Source of the DNA: Nitrospirota bacterium
Lineage (GTDB): Bacteria; Nitrospirota; Thermodesulfovibrionia; Thermodesulfovibrionales; Magnetobacteriaceae
DNA: 57,514 nt
NCBI GenBank assembly: GCA_015233015.1
Contig: JADFYO010000017.1
Coordinates: 1-57,514 of the forward strand
Direction: 5' to 3'
The translations under genes were made by a program, and so were the position numbers. The notes beneath the pieces were generated by a model. It ran no database searches and had not been told where the DNA came from. It worked only from the letters and a program-made list of their open reading frames with translations. Positions 44,996 to 53,940 of the stretch are shown piece by piece (positions within the stretch are counted from its first letter, which is position 1; the number at the start of each line of letters is the position of its first letter).

Positions 44996-45567
44996 AAGAT
45001 ACCACAACCACTAAAGAGACTGATGCAGAGCTTTATAATGAGATAAAGGAACTTATTCGCTCGATGCGCCAACTTAAAGAGACGAAGGCCACGCTGGAAA
45101 GTGAAGCTGCTGCCCTTCGTAATGATATGGATGCTATGGATTCTGAACTCAAAGGTATGGACATTGTTATTGCGGCCACTACCGGCGATATTCAATCCAA
45201 CGAGTACAGGTCGCAGGCATTTATGGACTCGATAGGACGCCTTTCCGGCACAAAGGAACGATTGATTGAGGACATTCACGGGCTTCAGTTCAGCATAAAG
45301 GGCATCACCGGAGACGTAAGCAACTGCCTCACACTCAAAGGACACCTTGAGGAGGAACTCACTGATATTAATAAGGAAAAGGCCCTTGTCATGAATAAAC
45401 TCAAAGGCATGGAAGACGGAGTAAGCGAAATCTCAAAGAAAAAGGCCGAAAAACTACCCCATCTTAAGACCTTTGACGTAGTTTTAAAAAGCATTCACAA
45501 CGAACTGAAAGAAATCGAAAACAGGATGGATGTATCGCTGAAGTTCGTCCAGCACGGTCAATACTGA
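44986..45567 (+). CDS. Coiled-coil protein of unknown function
   Basis: A 193-residue charged protein, nearly all heptad-type helix (ELIRSMRQLKETKATLESEAAALRND and ELTDINKEKALVMNKLKGMEDG). It has no signal peptide and a single Cys. An AGGAGGTG site precedes the ATG with good spacing. It could be a structural or scaffold protein. No family is recognised. Confidence 0.75.
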   Translation: MEIEDTTTTKETDAELYNEIKELIRSMRQLKETKATLESEAAALRNDMDAMDSELKGMDIVIAATTGDIQSNEYRSQAFMDSIGRLSGTKERLIEDIHGLQFSIKGITGDVSNCLTLKGHLEEELTDINKEKALVMNKLKGMEDGVSEISKKKAEKLPHLKTFDVVLKSIHNELKEIENRMDVSLKFVQHGQY

Positions 45568-45697
45568 ACAGCCGGCTCCCATTGGCTAATACGCTGAAAC
45601 CAATAACTGCGAAACGGTTTCGCGCTGCTTGGCTGTTGCGGCGTGGGGTGTTGAATTCGCCCTTGAAATCATGAGATTGCCCGTGTTATCATACAAC

Positions 45698-45737
45698 CAT
45701 AACCTATGATGGAATTTCATAACCAATGATGGAATTT
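45698..45737 (+). repeat. Tandem 20-bp duplication at the start of the membrane-protein gene
   Basis: CATAACC(T/A)ATGATGGAATTT occurs twice head to tail with one mismatch. The first copy opens an 8-codon frame (ATG at 45706) whose TGA overlaps the ATG at 45726. Confidence 0.85.
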
Positions 45738-46430
45738 GGAGTAATTTTCACTGAAAGCCTCGCCGCCATCAAAAAGAATATCATCATCATAGCGCCCACA
45801 GTTATTGCGTCTCTGATTATGCTCATCGTAACAAGCATCGTACTAGGCAGCGACCTTGCCACTATTGACGAAAAGAATTTCGATAAGACCATTCTGGCAA
45901 TTGCCCCCCGCCTGTTTGCTATTAGCGCCTTCAATTATTTTTTACAGGTATTCTCGCACTGCACAACCATTGCAATGGCAATAGACATTGTAAACAAGGG
46001 AACGTGTAACTTTTTTGACAGCTGCCTGACCGTACTAACTAAAATCAACACTATTGTACCAGCCTCATTCCTGATCCTGATTCTTCTGACATTCGGCCTG
46101 ATACTCCTAATCCTCCCGGCCCTGATCGTATGTTTTGTCTTTATCCTGACCTTCATCATTATTATGAACGAGGACATCAACCCACTTTGGGCGATGCAGA
46201 AAAGCTACCGTACCATGAAAGACAACTTCAGCAGTTCTGTCGTCATGTTTTTCTTCCTCCTATCTGTTGGAATAACCGTAAATATTATAAACTTACTATT
46301 TGGCCAGATGCACTACATAGGGGTTGTGTTCTCGCTGTTTTTATCCGGGGTATTTATGGCCTTTGCCGCTCTCACCCTCCTGAAATACTACATGACTATC
46401 GAGGCAAGGAGGCAGCCTGTTGAGCTATAA
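45726..46430 (+). CDS. Polytopic membrane protein of unknown function
   Basis: A 234-residue protein with about five or six membrane helices: IIIIAPTVIASLIMLIVTSI, LFAISAFNYFLQVF, VPASFLILILLTFGLILLILPALIVCFVFIL, VVMFFFLLSVGITVNII, GVVFSLFLSGVFMAFAALTLL. The arrangement resembles YciC/DUF975-like proteins. It ends in an ATG overlap with the TatD-radical SAM gene (TAATG), so both are translated together. Function is unknown. Confidence 0.85.
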   Translation: MMEFGVIFTESLAAIKKNIIIIAPTVIASLIMLIVTSIVLGSDLATIDEKNFDKTILAIAPRLFAISAFNYFLQVFSHCTTIAMAIDIVNKGTCNFFDSCLTVLTKINTIVPASFLILILLTFGLILLILPALIVCFVFILTFIIIMNEDINPLWAMQKSYRTMKDNFSSSVVMFFFLLSVGITVNIINLLFGQMHYIGVVFSLFLSGVFMAFAALTLLKYYMTIEARRQPVEL

Positions 46431-47791
46431 TGATTGATACACACTGCCATCTGGAGATGTCCCCGTTTGACGGCGAGACAGATGCGGTCATAGAACGGGC
46501 ACACAGCGCCGGCGTGCAGAAGATGATCACCATATGTTCGTCCCCGGAGAGTATTGAAAAGGCAGCCGCCCTAACGGAGCGCTATCCCTCAGTCTATGCC
46601 GCCCTTGGCATCCACCCCCATGACGCAAGGCTGTTTACCCCAGAGATATACCGCCAGATTAGAGACCTATCATCAAACATAAAAATCGTCGGCATTGGCG
46701 AGACCGGCCTCGATTACCATTACAAACACAGTCCCGCTGACATTCAAAAGGAAATCTTCATCAGACATATAGAGTTATCGAAGGAGTTGAACCTACCGGT
46801 AATTATACACAGCCGCGAGGCATCAGACGATGTAGTATCGATAATCAGGAACGAGAACCTTTCAAACGGCGTCCTGCACTGTTTTTCGGGTGATGAGAAA
46901 ATGGCGGAGGCGGTCATTGCCGCAGGTCTTTATATCTCGATATCCGGCACGGTAACTTTCAAAAACGCTGGGGCGCTGAGGGCAGTTGTCAGCACAATCC
47001 CCGACGATTACCTGCTCGTAGAGACAGATGCCCCATACCTTACCCCCCATCCACACCGCGGCAAGCGCAACGAACCGGCATACGTAACCCTCACAGCGAG
47101 GACTGTGGCAGAGATAAGAGGCGTCTCCTATGAGGACATAGACAGGATCACCACATTAAACGCCAACCGTTTGTTTGGCCTTGAACCCGCACGCTCAGCA
47201 ACGGGGCAAATCACATATAAAATCAGGAATTCCCTGTATCTGAATATCACAAACCGCTGCACCAACGCGTGTACATTTTGCGTACGCTATCAAACAGATT
47301 TCGTAAAAGGACATAACCTGAGATTGAGCCGCGAACCATCGGACGCCGAGATAATCGAATCAATAGGCAATCCATCCGTTTTTGAGGGGGTAGTATTTTG
47401 CGGTTACGGCGAGCCGCTAATGCGTCTTGATTCAGTAATAAATGTCTCCCGTTATATTAAGGCTCACGGCGGCAAGGTCAGAATAAACACAAACGGCCTA
47501 GCCGCTCTAATTCACAAGCGAGACATACTGCCTGAGCTTGCGGGCCTCGTGGACGTCATATCAATAAGCCTCAACGCTCAGGACGCAAGCACCTATCAGA
47601 GGCTTTCGCATCCCCCGTTTGACGACGCATATGAGGCGGTGAAGAAATTCATCGCCGATGCAAAGGCATTTATCCCGGAAGTTACGGCAACGGTAGTTGA
47701 CGCCCCGGGCGTGGATATAGAAAAATGCCGGGAGATTGCCCTGTCACTTGGGGCCAAGTTTCGGCTCAGACACCTGGATGTAGTAGGTTAA
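46430..47791 (+). CDS. TatD-family nuclease fused to radical SAM domain
   Basis: Residues 1-255 form a TatD-type metal-dependent DNase: MIDTHCHLEM, GIGETGLDYHY, VIIHSREA, LVETDAPYL. Residues 265-453 form a radical SAM domain with the cluster motif CTNACTFC and GYGEPLMRLD. The fusion is known in anaerobic lineages as a TatD nuclease-associated radical SAM protein. Its reaction is unknown. It could act on a nucleic acid or a metabolite. The C-terminal part is short and lacks an extra iron-sulfur domain. Confidence 0.9.
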   Translation: MIDTHCHLEMSPFDGETDAVIERAHSAGVQKMITICSSPESIEKAAALTERYPSVYAALGIHPHDARLFTPEIYRQIRDLSSNIKIVGIGETGLDYHYKHSPADIQKEIFIRHIELSKELNLPVIIHSREASDDVVSIIRNENLSNGVLHCFSGDEKMAEAVIAAGLYISISGTVTFKNAGALRAVVSTIPDDYLLVETDAPYLTPHPHRGKRNEPAYVTLTARTVAEIRGVSYEDIDRITTLNANRLFGLEPARSATGQITYKIRNSLYLNITNRCTNACTFCVRYQTDFVKGHNLRLSREPSDAEIIESIGNPSVFEGVVFCGYGEPLMRLDSVINVSRYIKAHGGKVRINTNGLAALIHKRDILPELAGLVDVISISLNAQDASTYQRLSHPPFDDAYEAVKKFIADAKAFIPEVTATVVDAPGVDIEKCREIALSLGAKFRLRHLDVVG

Positions 47792-47811
47792 AGCTACCTG
47801 TTATAATAGCT

Positions 47812-47916
47812 TTTAGCCGAAGTTCCGAAGCCGCCAACGAGCGGCAGCTGGAATTCAATCGACAGAACATGTGCGAGAACAGGGGTGAAGGGGGATTATC
47901 CCCCTTCGTCTTTAAT
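47812..47916 (-). repeat. 105-bp dispersed repeat, copy 2
   Basis: Inverse of 16654-16758 and equal in length. Both hairpins are conserved exactly, and mismatches fall only between or beside them. It lies between the convergent TatD-radical SAM and EF-G-like genes. Confidence 0.88.
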
Positions 47917-47928
47917 CATTTTGTAGTG

Positions 47929-50016
47929 TTATTCCTCTTCTTCCTCTTTCTTAGCCATAGCGATTATCTTTTGCGCTGTAACATGAGGCACATCTTCGTA
48001 ATGTGAAAACTCCATCGAATATAATCCCCTGCCGCTGGTAATGCTGTGGAGCTGATTGGCATAGGTGAGCATCTCGGACATAGGAACGGTTGCCGCAATC
48101 TTCTGATTTCCCCCGGTCTGCGACTCCATGCCCTGTACCTTGCCGCGCCTTGAATTAAGGTCACCTATTACGGCTCCAAGATAATCGTCGGGCACAAATA
48201 CCTCTACCTTCATAACCGGCTCAAGCAGGACGGGATTGGCGGCAAGAACCGCCTTTTTGATAGCCATCGAACCCGCTATTTTAAACGCCATTTCAGAGGA
48301 ATCAACGGCATGATATGAGCCGTCATAAAGTGAAACCTTTACGTCAACCAGCGGGTAACCGGCAATAATCCCGCCTTTCATCTTATCCACAATGCCCTTT
48401 TCAACTGCCGGTATGTAATTGCGCGGGATTGAGCCGCCAACTATCTTATCATGAAACTCAAAGCCGCCGCCTGTTTCCAGAGGCTCTACGGTTATCCAGC
48501 AGTCGCCGTACTGGCCCTTGCCGCCGGATTGTTTCTTATACTTGCCCTGCACGCTGGTAGTGCCGCGAATGGTCTCTCTGTATGGGATTTTCGGGATCTT
48601 CATATCGACATCGACGCCGAATTTTCTCTTTAATTTATGCAGCGTAACCTCTATATGCACCTGCCCCATGCCGGAGATTATCATCTCATTTGTCTCAGGG
48701 TCGCGGTGGAATTTAATAGTAGGGTCTTCGTCGAGAATCCTATGAAGACCGGTGCTGACCTTCTCCTCATCTCCCTTGGTTTTTGGCTCAATGGCATAGG
48801 ATATTATAGGTTCCGCAAATTTGACAGATGAAAACACCACAGGATGCGCCTCGTCTGTAAGGGTATCTCCGGTCAGGGTCTCTTTTAGTTTTGCCACAAC
48901 GCCGATTTCACCGGGGCCTATGGACTTAACCGGGATTTGTTTCTTGCCAAGCATGTGAAATATCTGCCCTACACGTTCTTTTGTCCCTCGTGTGGTGTTT
49001 AAAAGCGTGGCATCCGGCCTTAGCGTTCCTGAAAATACCCTGAATATCGTCAACCGCCCCGCATATGGGTCGGCAATTGTCTTAAATACATAAATCGCCA
49101 GCTGTGCATTCTCTTCTGGAGGGAGTTTTACATCTGAACCGTCCTTTGTATTTTTGGCGGTAATCGATACCGTGTTAAATCTGTCTATGGGCGAGGACAG
49201 ATACAAGGTTACGGCCTCAAGGAGCTGGGGGATGGCCATATTTTTCTCGGCCGAGCCGCAGGCAACAGTAACAAAATCCCTGTTACAAACCCCGTGGCGA
49301 ATTCCAGTGGAGATCTCCTCCTGTGTAAGCTCGCCGGTTTCGAGGTATTTCTCAAGAAGCATGTCATCGAGTTCAGCGACCTTTTCTACCAGTTTTTTTC
49401 TGTACTTCTCATAATCGTCCAACATTTCTGCCGGGATTTCCTGCTCTTCGGACTTGCCACCCTTGATAACATACGCCTTTGAATGTAAGATATCCACAAC
49501 GCCGGTAAATTGCAGACCCTCGCCAATAGGAATAAAGAGGGGAATGGCGTCGATGGAAAACATCTTTTCCACCTGCTCGATGGTCTGCTGGAAATTGGCG
49601 TTTTCCTTGTCCATTTCGTTGACGAAGACGATACGCGGCACCAGGAACTCGTCGGCGTATTTCCAGAGTTTTTGTGTTTCTGCGCGCGCCCCGTCAATGG
49701 CGCTTACGACAACAATTGCGCCGTCGGCAATTCTGAGGCAGCCTCTTGTGTCTTCCATGAAATTAATAAAGCCGGGGGTATCAATCAGATTAAGCCTGTA
49801 GCCTGACCATTCGCAGGTGGCGACCGCTGCGTTGATTGTTACTTTTCTTTCAATCTCCTCGGGGTCAAAGTCCGTTACAGTGTTGCCGTCCGTAACGCTG
49901 CCCATACGTGTAACAGCTCCGGCGTTAAAGAGAATCGCCTCTGTGAGAGTGGTTTTACCACAGCCGCTGTGGCCTAAAATAGCTACATTACGAACTTTTT
50001 CAACACTACTGTCCAT
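47929..50016 (-). CDS. Elongation factor G-like GTPase (EF-G2 type)
   Basis: A 695-residue five-domain translational GTPase. G1 is GHSGCGKTT. The G3 motif is DTPGF where canonical EF-G has DTPGH, so the GTPase His is replaced by Phe. The G4 motif is NEMD where NKxD is usual. The domain II-V blocks KQSGGKGQYGDCWITVEPL and LGAVIGDLNSRRGKVQGME are normal. These changes match the EF-G-like FusA2 group, whose role is separate from standard translocation. The canonical fusA should be elsewhere. The gene ends in a poly-Glu tail. Confidence 0.85.
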   Translation of the reverse strand: MDSSVEKVRNVAILGHSGCGKTTLTEAILFNAGAVTRMGSVTDGNTVTDFDPEEIERKVTINAAVATCEWSGYRLNLIDTPGFINFMEDTRGCLRIADGAIVVVSAIDGARAETQKLWKYADEFLVPRIVFVNEMDKENANFQQTIEQVEKMFSIDAIPLFIPIGEGLQFTGVVDILHSKAYVIKGGKSEEQEIPAEMLDDYEKYRKKLVEKVAELDDMLLEKYLETGELTQEEISTGIRHGVCNRDFVTVACGSAEKNMAIPQLLEAVTLYLSSPIDRFNTVSITAKNTKDGSDVKLPPEENAQLAIYVFKTIADPYAGRLTIFRVFSGTLRPDATLLNTTRGTKERVGQIFHMLGKKQIPVKSIGPGEIGVVAKLKETLTGDTLTDEAHPVVFSSVKFAEPIISYAIEPKTKGDEEKVSTGLHRILDEDPTIKFHRDPETNEMIISGMGQVHIEVTLHKLKRKFGVDVDMKIPKIPYRETIRGTTSVQGKYKKQSGGKGQYGDCWITVEPLETGGGFEFHDKIVGGSIPRNYIPAVEKGIVDKMKGGIIAGYPLVDVKVSLYDGSYHAVDSSEMAFKIAGSMAIKKAVLAANPVLLEPVMKVEVFVPDDYLGAVIGDLNSRRGKVQGMESQTGGNQKIAATVPMSEMLTYANQLHSITSGRGLYSMEFSHYEDVPHVTAQKIIAMAKKEEEEE

Positions 50017-50044
50017 AGTTCCCCCTTTAAGTTTATATTAGAGT

Positions 50045-50494
50045 TCATTGTTCAATAATATGTTCGATTATAGGCGTATTTTCGGTTTTTTTTTCAAGAT
50101 TTCTGGAAATAATTTTTAGTATAATAAAGGAGATGACAAACGCTGAAAACCCAGCTAATGCGGAGAGAGTCTCAGGGTTTGACGTCTTAAAAAATATACC
50201 AGCAAGCAGATACTTACCAAACACAGCCCCAAGAAGCAGGGCAACAGCCGGAAGGCCATAGACCAGCAGTGTTCCCTTGACATAAGTGAACGATTTTGCA
50301 GTAACTTTGACCATCTGCCCTACCTGAGCGCCGGCGATATTGAGGGCTGAGATTTCGATGGTTTGATTATCGTTGCCGTCGCTGTTGATGCCGCAAGACT
50401 GGTTTTCCTTACAGCCCTCGCAACTAAGCCTCTTTTCGACAATGACGGTGGCGGTAACCCCGTCAATGCTCCTGACGACACCGATCTCATCCAT
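50045..50494 (-). CDS. RseC-family SoxR-reducing-type membrane protein
   Basis: A protein of 149 residues from the preferred ATG at 50494, which fits the family start MDEIGVV better than the longer frame beginning at 50533. It has a cysteine cluster CEGCKENQSC in a small soluble domain, then two membrane helices (GLPAVALLLGAVFGKYL and LSALAGFSAFVISFIILK). RseC works with Rnf-type electron flow to reduce SoxR. Rnf genes are not present here. Confidence 0.85.
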   Translation of the reverse strand: MDEIGVVRSIDGVTATVIVEKRLSCEGCKENQSCGINSDGNDNQTIEISALNIAGAQVGQMVKVTAKSFTYVKGTLLVYGLPAVALLLGAVFGKYLLAGIFFKTSNPETLSALAGFSAFVISFIILKIISRNLEKKTENTPIIEHIIEQ

Positions 50495-50714
50495 AACGAA
50501 TGGATTGTAACATAGCACACACGCCGCCCGCAACTAACATTTCCACCGCGTTAACAAATATTCACGCGTTACACTGGCATAATATTTTATTGTTATATAT
50601 CGGCAATTTACATCATTGAATAACGACAGACGTTACCTTCGCTTAACATTACAAATAAATTCGCCGTATGTATTTCGCAATATTAATATATTGTGACATG
50701 ATTAAAAATATTTC

Positions 50715-50743
50715 TTGACAAATGGTTTTTCATTTTATATAAT
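50715..50743 (+). promoter_or_regulatory. Perfect consensus sigma-70 promoter
   Basis: TTGACA and TATAAT are separated by exactly 17 bp. It faces the small ORF and the PLD-like gene. An AGGAG site at 50782-50786 lies about 40 bp downstream of the expected start of transcription. Confidence 0.85.
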
Positions 50744-50794
50744 ACAACTGTCATATCGACGAGTGTAGATTTATAGCGGGAAGGAGCTATTAAA

Positions 50795-51064
50795 ACGGGC
50801 GGATGTGAAGGCGCACATGTTTACGAAGGCATAACCAGAGAGAAGGTAGATTTCATCCTTCAAAAGTTAAAAGACGGCAACGCCGATGTGAATGGAGACC
50901 CAGACGGCCCATGGGCAATAGACACGCACGATTCTGGTGTAAAGTTAAGTGCCGAATGGAACGAAGCAAATTCGAAAATGTCCATCACGGTGACAAGTAA
51001 GAATTTCCTCGTGCCATGCGCGCTGATATGGCAGCAGATAGATCATTTGATGGGGAAGGTGTGA
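50795..51064 (+). CDS. Small protein of unknown function, non-ATG start
   Basis: An 89-residue frame starting with ACG, 8 bases after AGGAG. An ATT six bases earlier is the other in-frame candidate, and no ATG or GTG gives a full-length product. The sequence has EGITREKVDFILQKLKDGNAD, GPWAIDTHDSGVKLSAEW and SKNFLVPCALIWQQIDHLM, with the look of a compact folded domain. Its stop overlaps a GTG of the PLD-like gene (GTGA). The family is not recognised. The start may be a mutated ATG. Confidence 0.6.
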   Translation, partial: TGGCEGAHVYEGITREKVDFILQKLKDGNADVNGDPDGPWAIDTHDSGVKLSAEWNEANSKMSITVTSKNFLVPCALIWQQIDHLMGKV

Positions 51065-52335
51065 AATATTTTATGAAACTTTTCACTAACACAAACGATA
51101 AGCACGATTTCTTACTCAATTTATTTGAAAAATATGGTGAAGGCTGCGATGTTTATATCGCTTCAGCTTTTTTTACACATGAACGTATGATATCTAATCT
51201 TGTACAAAGAGGATGTAGAGTCTACTTGGTGGTGAGATTGGGGTATCCTACTTCATATGAGGCATTGAATGCTTTGTTATCAATACAAGAAGTTCAGGTG
51301 AGATTCTATACAAGCAGAGCCTACCATCCAAAGATTTATATTTTGGGCAGCCAAATAGCTTCTGTAGGTTCTTCTAACCTCACGGATGCTGGTCTAGTGT
51401 CAAATCAGGAAGTCAACGTGGCTATACCTGCTGATAATCCGGTTTTTAGTGACATACTAGACTTATTCTCAAATTATTGGGAACAGGCAAGAGTTTTGGA
51501 TCCGGCAATTCTTTGAGATTATGGAAGGATTGAGAACGAGTATATGGACATGTTCAGGCGGGAAAATCAATATGATAAGCACATCAAGGAGAAAATCGGT
51601 GAAGTAATATTCAGTAATATTAGAAGAGAAACAAAGAAACCTCCAGCGTCTGAGATTTTCCTTGATGACTACAAGAAACGCTACCAAACTTTCTTTGCTG
51701 CGTATTCATCTATACTAAAGGTATATAAGAAAACAGGTAAGCGCAAAATAGCCGAGGCACAATTACCTTTAAGACTAGAAATTGACCAGTTTTTTAATTG
51801 GATAAGAGAAGTTAAGGCTCCAAAAGATAGCCCTGAAAAAGCTCCCTATAGAGTTGGGGAAGAGCTTGATAGATTCATCAAATCTAATACAGAAGAATAC
51901 ATTATATCGGAATGGGAATATTTAACTAAAATCGCTGAATATAACTATCCTGTGATTATCAAGACACTGGGTTCGGCGGACTCAATCAAGAACGCTACAC
52001 CAGATAAGATTGTGAATGCCCTGATGGTTGTACATGCTTTTTACAGTACACTCCGCTTTCATGAAGGTGGAGAAGAACAATTGAAAGCTGATTTCTTGAG
52101 GGAGAATGATATAGAAAAAATAAAATCAACGCTTACATACTTACTACACAATGAAGATGATGATCATGTTACAAGAATGGGTCATTGTATTTATAATCCT
52201 GAACGCAAGCTGACATATTTCGCTGATAGCTGTGTGCAAGAGACCTTGGGATGGGTCAATCATGAAAATATCCCGATATGTAATGATAGAACTTTAAAAT
52301 CTATAAGGTGGTTAGGTTTTAAGATAAGACTATAG
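51061..52335 (+). pseudogene. PLD-like domain gene interrupted by one in-frame TGA
   Basis: One frame holds 425 codons, broken only by TGA at 51514-51516. Before it: CDVYIASAFFTHERMI, YHPKIYILGSQIASVGSSNLTDAG (the H-x-K and N of a PLD-like site). After it the frame continues DYGRIENEYMDMFRRENQYDK and 263 residues with no recognised domain. The GTG at 51061 overlaps the stop of the small ORF. An ATG at 51073 is the alternative start. The stop probably inactivates the gene. Translation could restart at 51544. Confidence 0.75.
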
Positions 52336-52694
52336 ACTGTAAAAAGCGAAAGGTGTCAGGTCTTGACATGTGCTATAATTCTGTACTGAATTGTACTTAA
52401 TCGTACAGTCTGCCTTTCAACAACCTCAACTGCTCATATCCCGCCGTGACGTCGCCATCCCGAAATTTCGTGTGCAACCGCACACCTCTTTCGTGCCAAT
52501 ATTTAACGGCTGGTATGTCTTCTCTCCTTCATAGCTGTAAAGGCTCTCCTTCTTCGATGTCTCTGATGTAGAAATGTCCGATTCTTTTCTTGACTTATCG
52601 CGGCTGAATAATTTATCATTCAGAGGCTAGGGCTGCCTTTTATAAGCGGCAAGGCTTTTAGTAAGTAAATAACTGTGAACAATAAGGAGTGAAT
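52336..52694. other. Intergenic region with a gene fragment
   Basis: No intact gene. The minus strand at 52397-52504 encodes VKYWHERGVRLHTKF and VTAGYEQLRLLKGRLYD before a stop, apparently the tail of a lost gene of unknown family. AGGTGTCAGGTCTTGACA at 52351 resembles ends of small mobile repeats. AAGGAG at 52684-52689 is the ribosome site of tpiA. Confidence 0.45.
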
Positions 52695-53435
52695 ATGCGT
52701 AAGCCATTTATAGCTGCAAACTGGAAGATGTATAAGACCACCGGCGAGACAAAGGATTTTATTACGAACTTTCTGCCGGCTGTTAAATCTGTAAAAAATG
52801 TGGACATAGTGCTTGCCCCGCCGTTTATATCTCTACCGTTAGCCGGGGAGCTGTTAAAAGGGAGCAACGTGATGTTAAGTGCCCAGGACATGTACTTTGA
52901 AGCAGAGGGCGCATATACGGGCGAGGTCTCGGCGAAGATGGTTCTCGATGTTGGCTGCAAGTGGGTCATCGTCGGTCACTCGGAAAGAAGGCAGTATTTT
53001 AACGAGACAGATGATTTTCTGAACAAAAAGGCGAAGGCTGTGAAGGCGGCAGGACTGGGCTTAATATTCTGCATAGGTGAGTCATTAGAGGAGCGCAACT
53101 CCGGCAAGATGTTCGACGTAATCAAGCGTGAAATCGAAGGCGGCCTCAAGGGCATCGACACAGACAATCTGGTAGTTGCATACGAACCTATCTGGGCAAT
53201 CGGGACGGGCGTAACGGCAACCCCTGACCAGGCGCAGGAGGCACACGCATTTGTCAGAGATAGATTAAGGGATATGTATGCCGCGAAGTCAGACGATATA
53301 AGGATACTCTACGGCGGCAGCGTTAAGCCGGACAATGTTACCGAGATCATGTCAAAGCCCGATGTTGACGGCGCACTGGTAGGAGGGGCAAGTCTGAAGG
53401 CCGATAGTTTTGAAAAAATAGTGAAGTTCGGATAA
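52695..53435 (+). CDS. tpiA: Triosephosphate isomerase
   Basis: Interconverts dihydroxyacetone phosphate and glyceraldehyde-3-phosphate. It has AANWKMYK, VGHSERRQYFNETD (catalytic His), the catalytic Glu in AYEPIWAIGTG and YGGSVKPDN at the phosphate site. The ATG at 52695 follows AAGGAG with correct spacing, so the GTG six bases earlier is not the start. The length of 246 residues is standard. secG follows after 5 bp, a common pairing. Confidence 0.97.
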   Translation: MRKPFIAANWKMYKTTGETKDFITNFLPAVKSVKNVDIVLAPPFISLPLAGELLKGSNVMLSAQDMYFEAEGAYTGEVSAKMVLDVGCKWVIVGHSERRQYFNETDDFLNKKAKAVKAAGLGLIFCIGESLEERNSGKMFDVIKREIEGGLKGIDTDNLVVAYEPIWAIGTGVTATPDQAQEAHAFVRDRLRDMYAAKSDDIRILYGGSVKPDNVTEIMSKPDVDGALVGGASLKADSFEKIVKFG

Positions 53436-53440
53436 TAAAA

Positions 53441-53881
53441 ATGCAGACATTTTTATTGATAATTCATGTATCAGTGTGTATGTTTCTGGTGCTGGTAGTG
53501 CTGGTGCAAAGCTCCAAGGGTTCTCAGATGGGTGCGGCGTTTGGCGGGTCAAGCCAAACAGTCTTTGGAGCGCGCGGAGGGCAGACGTTCCTTGCCAAGA
53601 TGACAACAATAGGGGCGATAGTGTTCATGGTATCATCGCTGTTGCTTGCGATTGTCGAGTCGAAGAAGACGTCTATAATTGAAGGTCCTAAGTCAGTGCC
53701 ACAGCAGACGCAGCAGGCACCGGGGACAGGACTTCCATTTGAAGGCGGCGGAGTTAAGCCAGAGGCCGGCAAACCAGAGGCAGGAGTTAAGCCGGAAGCC
53801 GGGACTAAACCAGAGGAAGCGAAAAAAGCAGCGCCAGCGCATAAGCCGGCTGCATCTCAAGCACCGAAAGCCAAAAAATAG
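53441..53881 (+). CDS. secG: Protein translocase subunit SecG with long C-terminal tail
   Basis: Two membrane helices (FLLIIHVSVCMFLVLVVLVQ and IGAIVFMVSSLLLAIVES) enclose the family loop SSKGSQMGAAFGGSSQTVFGARG. The conserved part ends near residue 70, and a Pro/Ala/Lys tail with repeated KPEAG units extends the chain to 146 residues. The tail is low complexity and probably not part of the channel. Co-transcribed with tpiA. Confidence 0.95.
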   Translation: MQTFLLIIHVSVCMFLVLVVLVQSSKGSQMGAAFGGSSQTVFGARGGQTFLAKMTTIGAIVFMVSSLLLAIVESKKTSIIEGPKSVPQQTQQAPGTGLPFEGGGVKPEAGKPEAGVKPEAGTKPEEAKKAAPAHKPAASQAPKAKK

Positions 53882-53940
53882 CGGCTGCGTATAAGCCGGA
53901 CAGATTATTAAGGAGTTGCTTAAAGGGGAGGAACTCTATA

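Noticed and set aside
52369-52385. TTGACA followed by TATAAT as a promoter
   Set aside because: The boxes are only 5 bp apart, so they cannot act as a -35/-10 pair.
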